DNA of 64,000 bases, taken from the NCBI GenBank assembly GCA_049724395.1, contig JAUGWO010000034.1, positions 123,451 through 187,450 on the forward strand, in the 5' to 3' direction. A model generated the notes under the pieces. That model saw only the letters and a list, made by a program, of their open reading frames with translations, made no database searches and had not been told where the DNA came from. Positions 13,176 through 24,552 of this stretch are shown in pieces. The stretch comes from Spongospora subterranea f. sp. subterranea (taxonomy: Eukaryota > Endomyxa: Phytomyxea > Phytomyxea > Plasmodiophorida). Position 1 is the stretch's first letter; each line of letters opens with the position of its first letter. The position numbers and the translations under genes are program-made.

Positions 13176-15045
13176 TCATAAACGACAGATGTAGGAGCCC
13201 GAGCGCGTAACATAGCGAACCCATCGATAAGGGTTATACGATTTATGCTGCTCTGATATACGCAGGAATCTGACCTATTATTTCAAAGCTAAGACTCTTT
13301 GCAAAAGTAAGACTTTGGTGGATACCTGAAGATTTGAAGCACTGTACATTGGGATCTCAAATTCCATACTGATCGGCCCTATTTCTTTGCGTACTGAATC
13401 AGTATGGGATGATGCGAGAACGATCTACATTATATTATGTATGCGTTTAGCTTCTCATTGAACCAGAACTACATACCTTAATACGCAACGAATGCTCTCT
13501 GACACCGTGAAATTTGGCGATTTTCCAAATAACTTTGTGTTCTTTTGGCACGTACTCACTGGACTGACCCACAGTTGGTGAATCCATATCGAAAGAGGCG
13601 CTAGAACATGGACAGTAAAAAACTAGGGTGAAATACTAATATCAGCTTATCAACCTTGACGTATCCTTCGGCACAGGAAGTGATATGACAAGATTGGCCC
13701 CATAATGATTGTCGGGTATATCGGCACGAATCTAGAGTCTAACATGTTTAACGAAATCCCTGCCAAAGGACCGGATAACAACCTTAATGGTCAGCTCGCA
13801 CTTGAAAGGGGTGGGCATCTCAAAAAAGGGGAATATCCTGAAGGGAGCTCGAAAATCACTTGTCATTCGATAATTCATAACGCTGAATTCGCCATCTGGT
13901 GGGATGAAGCGTAAAATTCGCTGAGTTTCAAAATCATCGGTTCGAATGCATTCATGAAAGTTGCAGTCATCAAGCACAATAGAACCATAATTGCCTAAAT
14001 CTTGGTTCAATCGTCCGAAGTGAGTTCGAAGATTTATACTCACTTCCTGTGAGAGATTTTCCTATTACCAACTCTTCGTTTAGCGCCAGTTTCAGCTCTG
14101 GATTGCCGGACAAGTAGCTCTTCATCTGAATGGTGCCGTCAATTTCTGAGCGCACAACGACGCCCTGCAATAAAAATCAGCACCTAGCAACAAAGTTTTC
14201 GCCGCTTTACATCTGAGTTGAAAGTCACGTTGATACGCTCATAGATGTCAACGAAAATTTGATTGACTTTCTTCGACGACTGAGCCAACGTAATGGGTTT
14301 ATCGACGGCATTACTTGGAATAGTTTTAGGATTGATTTCGGGCAACTTGAATCCCGCCTAGAATATTTCCAGAAAGGACTGAAGAATCCTTGCGCTTGAC
14401 CACAACAGGCTCATTGAATACGTATGCCTGTATGGGCGCAATTACCAGTTGCGAGATGACAATGATGATTAGCAATCTGAAACCTTTAGCAATTCTGTAG
14501 AAGTGTCTTGAGGATATCCGAAATCCTGAAACAAAAAACACCATGATGAAGGCGTTCATGTGCATTAAGTGTTCGGTAATTACAATCATTTCATCGATAA
14601 GCTCGTAAATGAGAACAAAATTCTGTCGTATCGCCTCCTCAGTCAAAACGCCACAGTAATCTTTGAATACTCGCGCTATCCTGCTGACAACTTCAGCAGC
14701 AAACGATCCGGAAATGTTGCAGCGAGCCGTTGCCACAAAATATAGACCGTTTTGATTCAGGTATGTGAAATGGATACCATCGATTGCCTGTGCACCAGGA
14801 ACAGAGTCAGCGAAGTCTAAAAAATAACCCCTGGAATAGTACAAATATTGGAGGAGCCTCATTTTGTTCTCCTTTATAGAACTTTACTTCGTGGAAGAAT
14901 ATATCGGCCGTGCCTTTTCCGATATCTCCTCGGACTAACATAGTAAAACGGTCACTATTTTCAAGTCACGTTGAAGTCGAACCGTACAGTCTCTGGATAT
15001 AATCGTGTCGCCGCGCGGCGATAGTACATAGAACTGCGAAATCAT
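13176..15045 (-). CDS. AP4M1: Adaptor complex AP-4 subunit mu
   Basis: This is the medium subunit of adaptor complex AP-4, which recognises tyrosine-type sorting signals at the trans-Golgi network. The start at 15045 gives MISQFYVLSPRGDTIISRD, the longin-domain N-terminus. After a short intron comes GKGTADIFFHEVKFYKGE, then GLYFVATARCNISGS and IARVFKDYCGVLTEEAIRQN near residues 80-120. The C-terminal MHD domain contains LDDCNFHECIRTDDFETQR and FIPPDGEFSVMNYRM, which fit AP-4 mu better than AP-1, AP-2 or AP-3. It ends SYNPYRWVRYVTRSGSYICRL, the family C-terminus, at 13176. Introns are short. AP-4 is missing from most fungi, so this helps constrain the organism. Confidence 0.93.
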
Positions 15046-15286
15046 CTACGCCCGGCAACGGTTGTCACCCGTAAACCGCCTTTTGTTCCACCACACTTGT
15101 AATCAAGGGCCTGGCATTATGGCGTCAAAAAAATTATGCGTGTATGATAAGTAAATTGCTCAATTTTTCACATCAGCAGGAGGCTCGCAAAAGAATTGAT
15201 TGCGGAACTGCCTGAATCGGACCGGAACCTAAAGTCATTAAAAATTCTTATTACGTGTTGAAGATACTTTGACGGTTATATAATTT

Positions 15287-16134
15287 TTAATAGAATATTA
15301 CGGCGAAGATGAGAACAATGGCCACGAGTGAAAAAATGCTTGACGCGAATCCCTGGTTTGGATCATTAGCATTGACACCATTTTCATTGACGTTGGCGTG
15401 GTTTCCACCCCATTCCTAGAATCCCAACAACATGAAAATTTCCGAAGACTGTTAACTATGATGAAGCATATACCATTTGAAAACCGAACATGCCAGGAAA
15501 CAACGTGAAAGCAGAGAAACTGTGTGAATTCTGATCTGCAAAATCGGAATGGAATATATTTGAGAAAGCAGGAGCAAACCCTCGCCTCCTCGGAGTGGGC
15601 TCAGCCCTAGGCCTGGTGGGACGCTCGGGAATATTTGGATCGGAACTTCGCGGATCCTCGGTTGAAACAGATCCCCGCCCGAAAAAAGGGATTAGATTGT
15701 CTCGTGAAATACCAGCCCTGCAGACTGGGCACGAAGTTTGATTTGATTCCAACCACTAAGCATGGAAACGACAATTTTAGAAAAAGTCATACCGTCAAGC
15801 AGAGAGAATCCACCTGATGTATACACGGCCAGCAAAACCTAGATCAGAAAAGTTAGCGCAATGAAATGGGCAATTGATTTAAGAAACACAAAAACAAATA
15901 TCGTGTCGTATGGTGCAAGCGGACTGACATGTGGCCGCACATAGTCTATAATTATTCCATAAGCGCCAGAATTAACGGATCGACAATACCACATACAATG
16001 ACTGGTTTCATTGCAACTTCAAAACAAATATTGCAATCGATAGCTGACTCCAGACCTTTGGAGTCAGCAGATTTCTCTTCCTTAGCGCCATCCTTAAAAT
16101 TCTCTCCTTTTGTCGCTTGGCTGCCGTCATCCAT
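15287..16134 (-). CDS. RNF185: RING-type E3 ubiquitin ligase, RNF5/RNF185 family
   Basis: This is a tail-anchored ER ubiquitin ligase of the RNF5/RNF185 group, active in ER quality control. The ATG at 16134 opens MDDGSQATKGE, an acidic lead. The C3HC4 RING starts with CNICFEVAMKPVIT near residue 35 and continues over three small exons as MCGHMFCWPCIHQW and CPVCRAGISRDNLIPFFGRG. A Pro/Arg-rich linker is followed by an aromatic segment. The C-terminus has one hydrophobic anchor (FSLVAIVLIFAVIFY) ending at 15287. All eight zinc ligands are present. The gene is divergent from the pseudouridine synthase, sharing a 605-base upstream region. Confidence 0.93.
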
Positions 16135-16739
16135 GATAAACGGTTGGGAAACGGTTGTCCGAAAGAAGAGCACGCCTGGCCGTGTTTGGCCCTAGTTTGG
16201 CAGCCGAGTGACAGCAGCGTGCTGAGTGTGAGTGACCTGTCGCTCCTGTGAGAGCGTGAAAAGTCCGATGACCACGACCGTGAGAAGGTGAGTGGTGTAT
16301 TGTAGTCGACGGCCTCCTCTGCTCACAACCACACTTTGCTGTTTTATCGCGACGCATCTTTGGTTGATAGGGAATTGATTATACTGTACCTGCTTGCGAC
16401 AAAACTCCTCACATCGGCATTATCAGCAATGTTCTCTACAATGCACTCATCCGGCTGTGTTTTATTTTGCGCAGCATAATCCAACGCCTAAAGCTGTTTG
16501 TGTAGCTATCGAAATGCACCAGACTCTTGGTCTGCATTAGAAGAGGTTATGCGGAATTTCAGCAACATTACTCATGAAAAAAACATGTCAACCAAATTCA
16601 GGGTTTGGGGCTCTAGGGCTCACGAAGTGCAGTTCTGATTATCATCCGTGACGGGGCCCCCGTCCTGGGCCGACCCGGACTCTTCGTTTCAATTCTGGAA
16701 CAGTGCAGTTGTGTTTCTCGGCTTCAATTTCGAAGCTGA
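16135..16739. promoter_or_regulatory. Divergent promoter region, RNF185-like / pseudouridine synthase
   Basis: This stretch separates two divergent genes and carries no supported coding frame; the open frames are out of register with both neighbours. It contains GC-rich segments such as 16646-16680, unlike the surrounding AT-rich spacers. No specific factor site is recognisable. Confidence 0.4.
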
Positions 16740-18177
16740 ATGGCGCTTTTTTTTCGGGAAATGCTCGGGCGCGTTCTCTCGAACCTAAAGCCCGGTTCGT
16801 CAACGCCGATGATTAAAGGCACTGTTCTGCCGATTATTCAAGACGCTGGTCTGCCAGTAGTTCAAGACGCACCTCGCCATAAACAGAATTTGGCAATGGT
16901 GGTCGCCTACGTTGGCAGCAATTATCGTGGTCTCATTAAGTTGCGTTTGAGTAAAGATGCAGTCTGATGTTTTTGTGTGTAGGAATTCAAAAGCAACCAG
17001 AGCAAACTGGCATCCCAACTATAGAAAGAGAACTTGAACAATGCCTCTATAAAATTGGCTGTATTCGCGAGTCAAATTTCGGTATTATTCAAAATTTTCA
17101 TTTGTATCGAAATTAACATTATAATATTGTAGGTCATCTAGATAAGATTGGGTGGTCTCGCTCAAGCAGAACAGACGCAGGAGTCCATTCTACGGGCACT
17201 ATATGCTCAGCCAAACTGTTGCTCAACGACCTTGCCATCAGCACTTTGCCCGTCGATATGAACAAATTACTCCCATCAGATATTCGGGTTCTCGCCGTCA
17301 GTGCCGTGCCTAAAAGTTGGAGGGCACGATTCAAAAACGCCCAGCGTGTCTACGAGTATTTAGTACCACTGCACTGCTTGCCTGATGGGCAACATGACTG
17401 GCGCAAAGCCATGAGGGACATGATCGGCCCTGCCAATGTACATAACTTCTCCAATACTCGAACGGCGCGCGATTCGCTCACACCGTTACCATTCACATTA
17501 ACTGATCAGGAACTATCTCGTCTTGACCGCGCTCAAATTGATTCGCTCACATTCCAACGTGATCCAACGTTAAACCGCGTCATCGAAAACGTCTCTGTTT
17601 CCAAATTCTCAATAGATCGTTCGGATTTCTGGAGGTTTCGGATCCAGGGTACATCCTTTGCCTATAATCAGATCCGTCTGATGGTTGGGGTGATTTTGGC
17701 GGTTGGCGCTAATGTCATTCCTTTGGCTGTCGTCAAACCCATGATCAAAGGACCCGCTGTGGTCCGAGCTCCTCTCGCTCCAGCAGGGGGTCTTTTATTA
17801 ACCTATTCGCAAGGTAAACCTATCGTCGCCGTCGCTTCATATAGTCAAACAGTGATCTAGGAACGTTTCCTGATTGGAAACACGGTAATGGAGTTGACTA
17901 TTTGCCTGCCAGTATCCAAGCGCTTTGTGATAAGTACAAAAATGAAGTCATTTATCGGGAAATCAACAGGTCAACGTTCGTCAGCGAATTTACTTCATGG
18001 CTGGATGAAACGAAGAACGATGAGCGACTCCAAGAACAGGATTTTGATACTATTGTGAAGAGGTTTGATGAGTGGCTGCCGATTTATAAGAACCCAGAAC
18101 TGCATGCGTTGAAGCGACGACAAACATTGTTGGCGAAATGGCTTCCCGAAACCCGTCCATTTCCCCCAAATAATTGA
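16740..18177 (+). CDS. PUSL1: tRNA pseudouridine synthase, TruA family, with C-terminal extension
   Basis: The enzyme isomerises uridine to pseudouridine in tRNA. Four exons fit: 16740-16929, 16983-17081, 17133-17813 and 17861-18177. After about 50 residues, perhaps a targeting sequence, the fold begins with LAMVVAYVGSNYRGIQ and IPTIERELEQ. The catalytic motif is SSRTDAGVHSTG, with the Asp intact. Later motifs are QRVYEYLVPL, FWRFRIQGTSFAYNQIRLMVG and LAPAGGLLLTYS. The third intron joins this to about 105 further residues rich in charged amino acids (EINRSTFVSEFTSWLDETK) ending at 18177. PUSL1 and bacterial TruA end soon after the APAGGL motif, so this tail is additional. Whether the substrate positions are those of PUS1, PUS3 or PUSL1 cannot be told. 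Confidence 0.88.
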
Positions 18178-19281
18178 TGGTATACAATATATATTTCCTG
18201 TCCATAAATATTTGTTGACTTAAAAAACTTGTGTTTGGTGACTGTTTCTGACTTATTCTCATCATCCTAAACTCGACAAATAGTATGATTGTTTGTCAAA
18301 TATGATTATCAAACACCGATGTTTCAGCACTCGCTATAGTTTATGGTTGTTCACCAGCGAAATTGCATTTTGTCCCATTTCAGGTGATTTTGGTGACCAG
18401 TGTCTGCTTCTTGAAGATGAAAGAGTACAGTTTTCCCATTAACCACGGTTTAAGTCAACTGGAGTATTGAGGCAAAACGCTGAATTGTGTCCAAAACTGC
18501 ATCTCCCAAAGACAAAAACAGAATCAGACTTTGCCGTATCAACGCATTCCCAATGAGGGACGGTCGAACTCTGATGAAGCCAGCACGCTTCGCGCCAGCG
18601 ACAATGACGGCGCCGGTCAGCAAATCCCTAACCATGAATCAATAAGTTGCTGTGAACCGAGAAGGACGACTCACAATATCGTCGATATCGCCCATTCCAT
18701 GCTCTCGGACGGAGGTCCATATCGCCGGTACATTAGTGTCTTGGCCCTGGGGCAGCTCCGCAACGGGTTCTGTCTGGTATGCGTTACAAGAACCACTGGA
18801 ACAGCAATTAGGATCCGTATGTATCGTAGTTACAGGTCGAGTCGACCAACACAAAGTGCAGCTCTACTGCGAAATGCGCTCCCGGAACCATTTTACATGA
18901 ATCTGCATTAACTGCCACAACTGAACCCGCTGTCCCCTCTCACGACCTATTTGTTTTTACGAGTTCCCGACAGCGCCGGGCAAAACTAGACATTATCCTG
19001 TAATTGCTTGAGAGTTTCGGTGCACTATGGTTCCCGGTATTCGAAACGATTTTTGTTTTTCATTATTGATACAGTAGATACATAAATAAACCATATTGTC
19101 TGTCCAATAGATATTCTGAAAAGCGCTTCATCAAGCACCTTGGTACCCTCGTTTCAATCGACGTTAAACACATCTGCTGTAATAGCCAATGTCATGACTA
19201 CCTCATACAGTTGTATTATTAACTGCAATCATTGCCGCGGGATTCGCCTCACAATTTACTCAGAAAACGGCGCGTTTTGGG
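18178..19281. other. Intergenic region with a weak minus-strand coding candidate
   Basis: This is mostly spacer. On the minus strand between 18854 and 18450 two frames in the same register are separated by one stop and could be linked by a 30-nt intron. The downstream part (DLLTGAVIVAGAKRAGFIRV) looks protein-like but matches nothing I know. Plus-strand frames over the same bases are equally long, so coding is not established. Confidence 0.3.
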
Positions 19282-20942
19282 ATGTCGGAGATAGAGGCGG
19301 CACGATCGGCGCTGCTGCGGGTTCTGGCGCCATGCCTACACGACTCTTGGGATCGGATGGCGATGACGCTTCCGCACACGCGCTTGGCCGTTTGTGCATA
19401 CAACCTTGTCTCAGTGTCCGAATCCATGTTGGAAATCCTGAATCGAACCGTATCTCTCCATATGTCCAAATCTGCCCTGGTTATTGGGCCATTACAACAG
19501 GTCTCTATTCTATTTATTATTATGGATTGTATTTCCTTCTTGATCCTCGTGCAATTCAGCTCAACGCTCATGTTATCCCATAGATCTGATTCTGACGCAA
19601 TGCTCACTTTTGATCACACATGTTTAGGTTAAACTTTGGGTTTGACAATATATTTTTTTCTTACAATCGTTGGAATTGTTCCAACTGGTGCTGAGTGAAT
19701 TATGGTTCAGGCCCGTATTGCATTATTACATGCGCTGAATCGGCTTGACGATATGCATCGGGATGCTTCCTACGCCGTTGTGCATCTTTCTGGAATATTG
19801 CACTCCACAGATGCGATGGCATTGAAAGCAATGGCCCGACAGCTGAAAATCGAATTCGATCACGACGACCAGGACATTAAGTCATCATTCAGAGACAATA
19901 TTGCCTTTTTCCTGAAAGTGCTACGAGAAGGATCGTTGATCAATCAGCCGCTTATAATCGTTCTCGAGGAGTTCGAATTGTTCACAAGGAGAACAAAACA
20001 GGGTTTGCTGTACCATTTATTCGATTTAGCTCATAGTTCCAGCGATCAAGTTGCGATTATTTGCATCACTGAACATTCAGATGTGGTCAGCTTGCTTGAG
20101 ACCCGCGTTCGTTCTCGTTTTAGCACCGCTCGAATCATCATCAAGCCTCGATTTCCAGAACCAGATCATTTGCTGATGTCGATGAGCCGTTTGATGACCT
20201 TGCCTCCTTCTCTTCCCCATTGCTCTCGATCGTTTATCGAAGAATTCAACGCCGCCGTTGGTACCATATTTGATGATATCCAAGTCATCAAGCTCATCAA
20301 AACGCAGCTAGAATTTGGATTGCCAATCTGGGTTTTCTTTGATATGCTTTTTCACTTTATTGATAATTTGTCGACCTCCACACCCGATCCTAAAATGTTT
20401 CTACAATGCTCTAACATGATTGTCAGCGATCCGTTAACGCTAACCCTCCAGAGTAAGCTCTGAACCTATCCGTCCGTGACGATTTCGTAAATCGTATAAA
20501 CAGGTCTCGACCCTGAAGACGTTCTCATCGTATTCGGCATGCTCCATTTACACCGACGAGATATTGGTCAATGCACATTCGAAATGGTCATCGACGTGTG
20601 GGAAACGTTCAAGAAACGCCACACCGATTGGCAATTCCCTAGCTACAGCATTGCTTATCTTATCAAGGTAATATCATCGTTCACACTTTTTTTTTTTCAA
20701 ACAAATCTGTCTAATGAAATATCTGTTTCGTGCAGCGGTTTGAAAGGCTTGTGGAATCGCAGCTGATCCAGGCGGAATACGCACACGGAAGCTGTCTTCG
20801 GCTAAACTCTCTGAAACGGTTTCAACGGATTGCCCTGGCCAACGAAGCCGACGACCTGCGCGCCAGGCTGATGTCGTTTAAGAATGGATATCCAGCGTGG
20901 CTTGAACAATGGATGGAGACTGACGCAGCTGCTGTCCATTAA
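19282..20942 (+). CDS. ORC4: Origin recognition complex subunit 4, degenerate P-loop
   Basis: ORC4 is an AAA+ subunit of the complex that marks replication origins and helps load MCM. Exons fit at 19282-19500, 19711-20452, 20504-20667 and 20736-20942, giving 443 residues against 436 in human. The central part shows LIIVLEEFELFTRR (Walker B region), GLLYHLFDLAHS, and ETRVRSRFSTARI (sensor region). The C-terminal winged helix includes IVFGMLHLHRRDI and FEMVIDVWETFKKR. The best in-frame join across the 210-nt first intron gives SALVIGPLQQARIALLHAL, almost gapless with human IIGPRGSGKTMLINHAL but lacking GxGKT. Walker B has Glu in place of the first Asp. ATP binding is therefore likely lost, unless the intron is placed differently. 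Confidence 0.87.
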
Positions 20943-20964
20943 AACTATTCAAACACCTCTATCT

Positions 20965-21606
20965 ATGTTTGCCGTTTTTGTGTATTTAATATATCGTCAA
21001 GCTAAATATGGTCTCGTTGCTCTTGAACTGTGGGAACGTGTATTGAGAAACCGCATTCGTGGGAAAGGAAAGCCTAATCGAAGACGGACATCTCAGGCCC
21101 GAGTTTTTGTCGATGGCCTCACTTTCGCAATTTTCCCCCTGAAGTTTCAGTTAATAACGGAAGGAGTGGCCCATTGCAAAACATCAGGGGCTGGTCAAAT
21201 GCTGAAGAAGAGCACAGCTTAGCAAGAGAGGGTATCTTGTGTGTGTTGCCTTTAAAAGAAAATCGCCGGCAAATGCAAAAAATCTGGTTTCGTGCTGATG
21301 CCGCAAACAGGTAGACAAGCAATTTCAAACGATGAGGAAAGTGAGTTTCGTGATAATCCAGTTCGATTGATTAAAGAAGCGTCTGGCCAAAGAAGCAAAG
21401 CCAGTTGTAGCGTTCTCTAGTTCTGGGGTCGTCCTGGTGAGACCCGAACACAAGTCGTTCGCAATGGCTTATATGAAGACCATTAGCGGCAAAACGCGTT
21501 CGAACCAATCGATCGCGATAGGTATGTTGAATGCCAAGCTATTGGCCAACGGTCAAAATTGGACAACCATAAACCAGGCTCTCGCAATGGTCCCGTCCGA
21601 TGGCTA
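20965..21606 (+). CDS. Unassigned small basic protein, several exons
   Basis: I do not recognise this gene. Downstream of ORC4 a frame opens at 20965 (MFAVFVYLIYRQAKYGLV). Several overlapping frames then stay open. The best supported part is the end: an exon with KRKSPANAKNL, an exon with VDKQFQTMRK, and after a short intron KRLAKEAKPVVAFSSSGVVLVRPEHK, terminating at 21606 after INQALAMVPSDG. Splice signals of the usual size separate these last three exons. The 5' half is uncertain. The product is basic, with no clear signal peptide. AATAAA lies about 35 bases beyond the stop. Confidence 0.45.
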
Positions 21607-22024
21607 ATGATGATGTAGTATAACAATAGTCAACAGTCATTCAATAAAACTCGACTCCATTCATGCAATCACGCCTACCCACTAGGTGCAATCAACTGAG
21701 CAGAACACAAAATATCGGCTGAGTTGTTGACGATGAGCACGTTGATTATATCGTCAGACCGCCTTAGTTCAGTAACCATGTTGTGGAGCACATAGCACGC
21801 AAGGATCCTTCGCAAAAAACGGATGTTGGTTTAACTGAATGGCGATAGGCCGACGCGGACGGGACGGTCATTATCCCTTTTGGAATCCCATTACCGTGCT
21901 TTAACTGCACTCGATGTGCACAATCTCCTGTTACCCACGGGGTTTTGGGTGTTGAATGATCACCAAGTCACCACACAGTAGTGTTACCCCACTGTGTAGA
22001 GTGGAGTGCTCCTGAGTCCTCTCC
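21607..22024. other. Spacer upstream of homoaconitase
   Basis: No supported gene is seen. The left part is probably the 3' UTR of the preceding gene, with AATAAA near 21643. The right part is the presumed promoter or an unrecognised 5' exon encoding a mitochondrial presequence for homoaconitase. Confidence 0.4.
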
Positions 22025-24538
22025 ATGAATCAGCTGGAGAAGATCGTATCTGGGTATCTCCTGGGTGGTTCAACTGGTGTGTCCTCTCGTATCGCTGCCG
22101 GACAGTATGTTCGCGTTTCACCACAGCATATTATGAGTCATGATAATACAGCCGTATATTCATATTCGCTATTATCATGACATTGTGCCCATATCGTGTG
22201 CACTTAGGCGATCATTCCCAAGTTCGAATCCCTTGCCAGGAACCCTACCATTCATCAGCCCGCCCAGCCTGTCTTCGCTCTCGATCACGACATCCAAAAC
22301 CCGAACAATTTCGCCGGCAAATACGCCGCGATCAAGAAATTTGCCCAGCGGCACGGTGTTGATTTCTTCCCGGCCGGTCGGGGTATCGGGCATCAGATTA
22401 TGATTGAGGAAGCGTACGCCCTTCCTGGCTCAATGATTGTTGCCCCTGATTCCCACAGTGTAATCTTCCCTCATTCGAAGCTCATGTTTTTCCAATTTTT
22501 GCGGTTCTGTTTTAGAATATGTACGGAGGTGTTGGGTGTCTTGGAACACCGTTAACCAGAACAGATGCAGCTGTGATTTGGGCGATTGGCAATACATGGT
22601 GGAAGGTGACCCAATTGCTGCTTCGTATTGGCAGTTTTTTTGCTCAATTGCTGTTTGACAAGGTTCCTCCTGTAACTAGGGTTGTTTTAACTGGGTCGTT
22701 GCCCCCTGGAGTGACAGGAAAAGACGTTATTCTCGCGCTGTGCTCCACATTTGACAGCAGCAGGGTGCTCAATCATGCCATACAATTCTCAGGAGAATCC
22801 GCCATATCTAGTAAAAATTTCGTTTTCGTTGGTTGTATGAGAGTTCGTGAGCTTGACATGATTAGGTCTATCGATTGAAGACCGTTTAACGATTGCAAAT
22901 ATGACAACGGAATGGGGCTGCCTTGCTGGAGTATTTCCTGTAGACGATGTCCTATTAACCTGGCTGGAGCGACGTATGAATTTCCTATCGGATCGTGGTC
23001 CAGCTGGAACATTTTCAGATCCAGATCGTTACTTACCTGAGGAAAAATATTATCATCCAAGGCTCAACCCTCAATCAATGCTTAAAATTACCAAGTCAGT
23101 TTCACTTAATGCGGATCCTGGTGCTAGATACGCTCAAACTCTCGTAATCGCTGTTGAAGCCTCTCCAATTCGGTTTGTGACGCAATGTACTTGTAGGAGA
23201 TTGATTTATCGACGGTGACACCGCTTGTTGCCGGTCCGAATGCGGTCAATAATGGAATCCCGATTTCGTCGTTACGCGAAAACGTACCAGATCATTTCAG
23301 AATCTATCTCGTATTTAACCTAATTTTGCAGATTCATGTTGACAAAGCATATATTTTATCGTGTGTCAATGCTCGCAACAACGATCTTCAGCAAGCCGCC
23401 GCCGTCCTACGTGGGAAAAAGGTCGCCGACCATGTCAAGCTCTATGTCGCTGCGGCCAGTAGTGAGGTTCAAGAACGAGCGGTCGCTGATGGGTCGTGGA
23501 AGGTTTGCTTTCAATCTTCATTAAATGTCCCAGTGTAGCTCCATTTTGACCGTTGCGCTAGGTTCTTCAGGAAAGTGGTGCTATCTTTCTTCCATCTGGT
23601 TGTGGACCATGTATTGGACTAGGGGCTGGGCTATTAGCCGATGGTGAAGTTGGCATCAGTAAGTTCTTTTATCAGCCCCTTTTGTCGTATCTAGTGTTAC
23701 TCTTGATGGATTCTGGCTGTGCACTGAATATGTCACAAAACCACTTTTTTGTATCAACCCATATTGTTCAGGTGCTACGAATCGTAATTTCAAAGGCCGG
23801 ATGGGGTCTCGTTCCGCTCAATGTTATCTATCTAATCCAGCAATTGTGGCGGCATCTGCAATTGCCGGCCGAATCGTTTCCGTTGATGGATCGATCTCCC
23901 CAGTTCAGGCCTTCGCCCATTCTTCCTCCGGATGCCCTACCTCATCCCCCGATATCGAGCGCGTTCCTTTGTCGAGCGGGTTCCCGAGCCGACTAGCTGG
24001 CCCTTTGTTGTTCTGCGATTCGGACAGTATCAATACTGACGCCATTTATCCTGGAAAATACACCTATCGTGAGGACCTATCCCAGGAACAAATGGCGGCA
24101 GTCGCCCTGGAAAACTACTCCATTGATGGGCAACGGCCAACTATAGAGCCTGGCTCTATCATGGTCTCGGGGAGTAATTTTGGCTGTGGATCGTCACGTG
24201 AACAGGCGGCAACGTGTCTCAAATACGCCGGAATTCCAGCGGTTATCGTCTCGTCCGTCAATGAGACTTATTTACGAAATGCATTTAATAACGGATTTCT
24301 TGTCCTTATATCTCCTGAATTGGTTACGTTTCTGCGGCGACCGGACTCGCCAACGTTTAATCTAAATGTGGTTATTGATTTTCTCTCATGGACAGTGTCG
24401 CTGACGACTCAAGAAGGAGAGGAACTGGGTCCGTTTTCTGTTGATCCTGTCGGGCCTGTTGCTCAACAACTAATCGTGGATGAAGGCATCGCTAGTTCAG
24501 TCAAGAAAGCATTGTCCCAATCCATCAATACATTGTAA
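22025..24538 (+). CDS. LYS4: Homoaconitase, alpha-aminoadipate lysine biosynthesis
   Basis: The enzyme hydrates homoaconitate to homoisocitrate in the alpha-aminoadipate route to lysine, normally in mitochondria, with a 4Fe-4S cluster. The start at 22025 gives [13 protein letters not shown], aligned with the mature N-terminus of yeast Lys4; a presequence exon may be missed. In order come [55 protein letters not shown], the cluster cysteines in [11 protein letters not shown] and [14 protein letters not shown], then [15 protein letters not shown]. The swivel domain has [20 protein letters not shown] and [14 protein letters not shown]. These motifs match Lys4 rather than aconitase or isopropylmalate isomerase. 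Introns are short (for example 57 nt after residue 40). It ends 14 bases from the convergent gene at 24553. Confidence 0.93.
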
Positions 24539-24552
24539 TCCAGACGGTTTAT

